From NCBI GenBank assembly GCA_963662965.1, contig OY759970.1, positions 868,001 to 932,000 on the forward strand: a DNA stretch of 64,000 nucleotides, written 5' to 3'. Position 1 is the stretch's first letter, and every line of letters begins with the position of its first letter. Source of the stretch: DTWD01 sp963662965 (GTDB lineage Bacteria; Acidobacteriota; Vicinamibacteria; Vicinamibacterales; UBA8438). The translations under genes were made by a program, and so were the position numbers. This document shows, in pieces, positions 62,927 to 64,000 of this stretch. A model generated the notes under the pieces. That model did no database searches, was not told the origin of the DNA, and saw only the letters and a list, made by a program, of their open reading frames with translations.

Positions 62927-64000
62927 TCACAGTTCAGTCTCGGCTTCGACAATGGCGAGCAGGAGATCCTGCGCCCGCGCGTAGCTCGGGGCAAGCTCGA
63001 GCGCCGCCATCACCTGCCGCTTCGCCGCCGCGAGATCACCCGCCAAGAGTTGGCTCTGAGCCAAGTCGGTGTGCGCGGCGACGCGGTCGACGGGCCCCAA
63101 GGCAAGCGCCACGGTCAGCTCACGTATCGCGATCGCGGTCCGGCCATCTCCCAACGCCATCCGTCCGAGCACCTGGTGCGGAATCGGGTCGAACGGATCG
63201 ATCTCAATCAGGCGCTCATAGGCGGCACCCAGCCGCGTGTCGTCGCCCGCCTCCTGGGCCAGCGAGGCGTACAGACGGACGGCGTCGATGGAGGTCTCGT
63301 CATACTCGAGAAGCATCTCGAGCTCGCGCATCGCGCGCTCGGGGTCCCCGTCGGCCTGGGCGATGCGGGCCAGCAATCCCCGAGGGCTCTCGAACCCGGT
63401 GGCCATGGGCGCGAGCTCGGCGGCACGCTCGAGCGCCTCGCGCGCGACTTCGAGGTCGCCGGCCGCACCCGCTTCGAAAGCCGCGCGGCCGAGCGCGAAC
63501 TGCACGTGGAAATTGTCGGCTTGCGCTGTCGCTTGCGCCCGAAGCGCGGTCAGACGCTCCGGCCCCTCCGACGGAATCTCGCCCTTGGGCTGCTGCAGCG
63601 CCCGTCGCAGGGCGCCAAACTCCTCCTCCACCGCCGCGTCGAAGCTCTCCTGGAGTCGGTCGAAATCGAGCCCAATCCGTTCCAGTGCTTCGTCAGTCTC
63701 TAGCCCCTCGCCGTACGCCCGCAGCAACCCCTGGAGGGCCGCCATCCCGTACGCGTCGATCACGTGCTCCACGAGCACGGAGGCCTGAAAGTACGTCAAG
63801 GAGATCGTCTCGGGCCGGGTGAAACCGCTATTGAGGTCACGGATCGACAGCACACTGCCTTCGTTCAACGCCGACCCGAAGTCCAACACCGCATCTCGTC
63901 CCCAGGCGAGATGCTTCCGCTTTTCCTCGTACGTCGAGATGCCTTCACTGAGCCAACGCGGCAAGCGCTGGTTCGACATCTGCAGCGTGACGACGTGCGC
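62927..64000 (-). CDS. TPR protein with peptidase-MA-like domain (5' end outside window)
   Basis: At least 357 codons, open to the window edge (AHVVTLQMSNQRLPRWLSEG). The AHVVTLQ...PRWLSEGIS pattern is that of the gluzincin peptidase MA-like domain, whose HExxH would lie just outside the window. The rest consists of TPR units such as HVQFALGRAAFEAGAAGDLE, AMRELEMLLEYDETSIDAVR and AAYERLIEIDPFDPIPHQVL. Probably periplasmic or outer-membrane associated protein-protein scaffold with a possible protease module. Function unknown. Confidence 0.8.
   Translation of the reverse strand, partial: AHVVTLQMSNQRLPRWLSEGISTYEEKRKHLAWGRDAVLDFGSALNEGSVLSIRDLNSGFTRPETISLTYFQASVLVEHVIDAYGMAALQGLLRAYGEGLETDEALERIGLDFDRLQESFDAAVEEEFGALRRALQQPKGEIPSEGPERLTALRAQATAQADNFHVQFALGRAAFEAGAAGDLEVAREALERAAELAPMATGFESPRGLLARIAQADGDPERAMRELEMLLEYDETSIDAVRLYASLAQEAGDDTRLGAAYERLIEIDPFDPIPHQVLGRMALGDGRTAIAIRELTVALALGPVDRVAAHTDLAQSQLLAGDLAAAKRQVMAALELAPSYARAQDLLLAIVEAETEL

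Overview
The window is a GC-rich, gene-dense bacterial chromosome segment. I infer an Acidobacteriota genome of the Vicinamibacteria (subdivision 6) type. The grounds are base composition and the mix of PQQ-dependent dehydrogenase, cupins, a pyruvate phosphate dikinase next to glyQS, and an MJ0619-like radical SAM protein; there is no rRNA to confirm it. I see no tRNA, rRNA, CRISPR array, phage or complete insertion sequence. Many genes carry single-base frameshifts, in-frame stops or internal deletions, so the DNA probably comes from a draft, metagenome-assembled or single-cell assembly. Some broken genes may be sequence errors.

Layout. 1-8.2 kb: uptake and oxidation of organic acids and sugars (lactate permease end, GntP-type permease, PQQ dehydrogenase, cupins, hydratase, alpha/beta hydrolase). 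8.4-25.2 kb: a long minus-strand housekeeping run, in order of transcription hisS, aspS, phoH, ybeY, CorC-like, era, mgtE, recO, glyQ, glyS, ppdK, mutL. Several of these genes overlap by 4 bases (ATGA/GTGA). 25.2-29.2 kb: moaA, two coupled small genes and an ADP-forming acyl-CoA synthetase. 29.2-31.0 kb: scrambled remains of a substrate-binding-protein/sensor-kinase operon that looks inverted. 31.1-43.8 kb: radical SAM protein, AlkB-like dioxygenase, FAD oxidase, msrPQ, glycosyltransferases, SET-domain protein, DUF309, DUF2461. 43.9-54.1 kb: DUF4097 protein, epimerase, fatty-acid desaturase, MFS exporter, an apparent selenoprotein redoxin, DUF3891, HupE-like, PHP, ChrA. 54.2-64 kb: large membrane protein, broken CHAD and Ppx genes, SMP-30 protein, yacG, citrate synthase, a FHA-GAF-PP2C phosphatase and a TPR/peptidase-MA protein running off the end.

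Main discovery candidate: the gene at 48484-49551 (minus). It has a strong Shine-Dalgarno and a signal peptide, and an in-frame TGA sits exactly at the first catalytic cysteine of a thioredoxin-fold W-x-P-Y-C motif. A stem-loop follows with a G-initiated apical loop 21 nt after the TGA, as expected for a bacterial SECIS. The protein is fused to a C-terminal DsbD-alpha-like domain. Secondary candidates are the MJ0619/Tes-like radical SAM protein (possible membrane-spanning lipid synthesis), a perfect 32-bp inverted repeat behind mutL, three families of dispersed intergenic repeats concentrated between convergent genes, near-leaderless genes with TATAAT boxes directly upstream, and a divergent gene pair whose two -10 boxes overlap.
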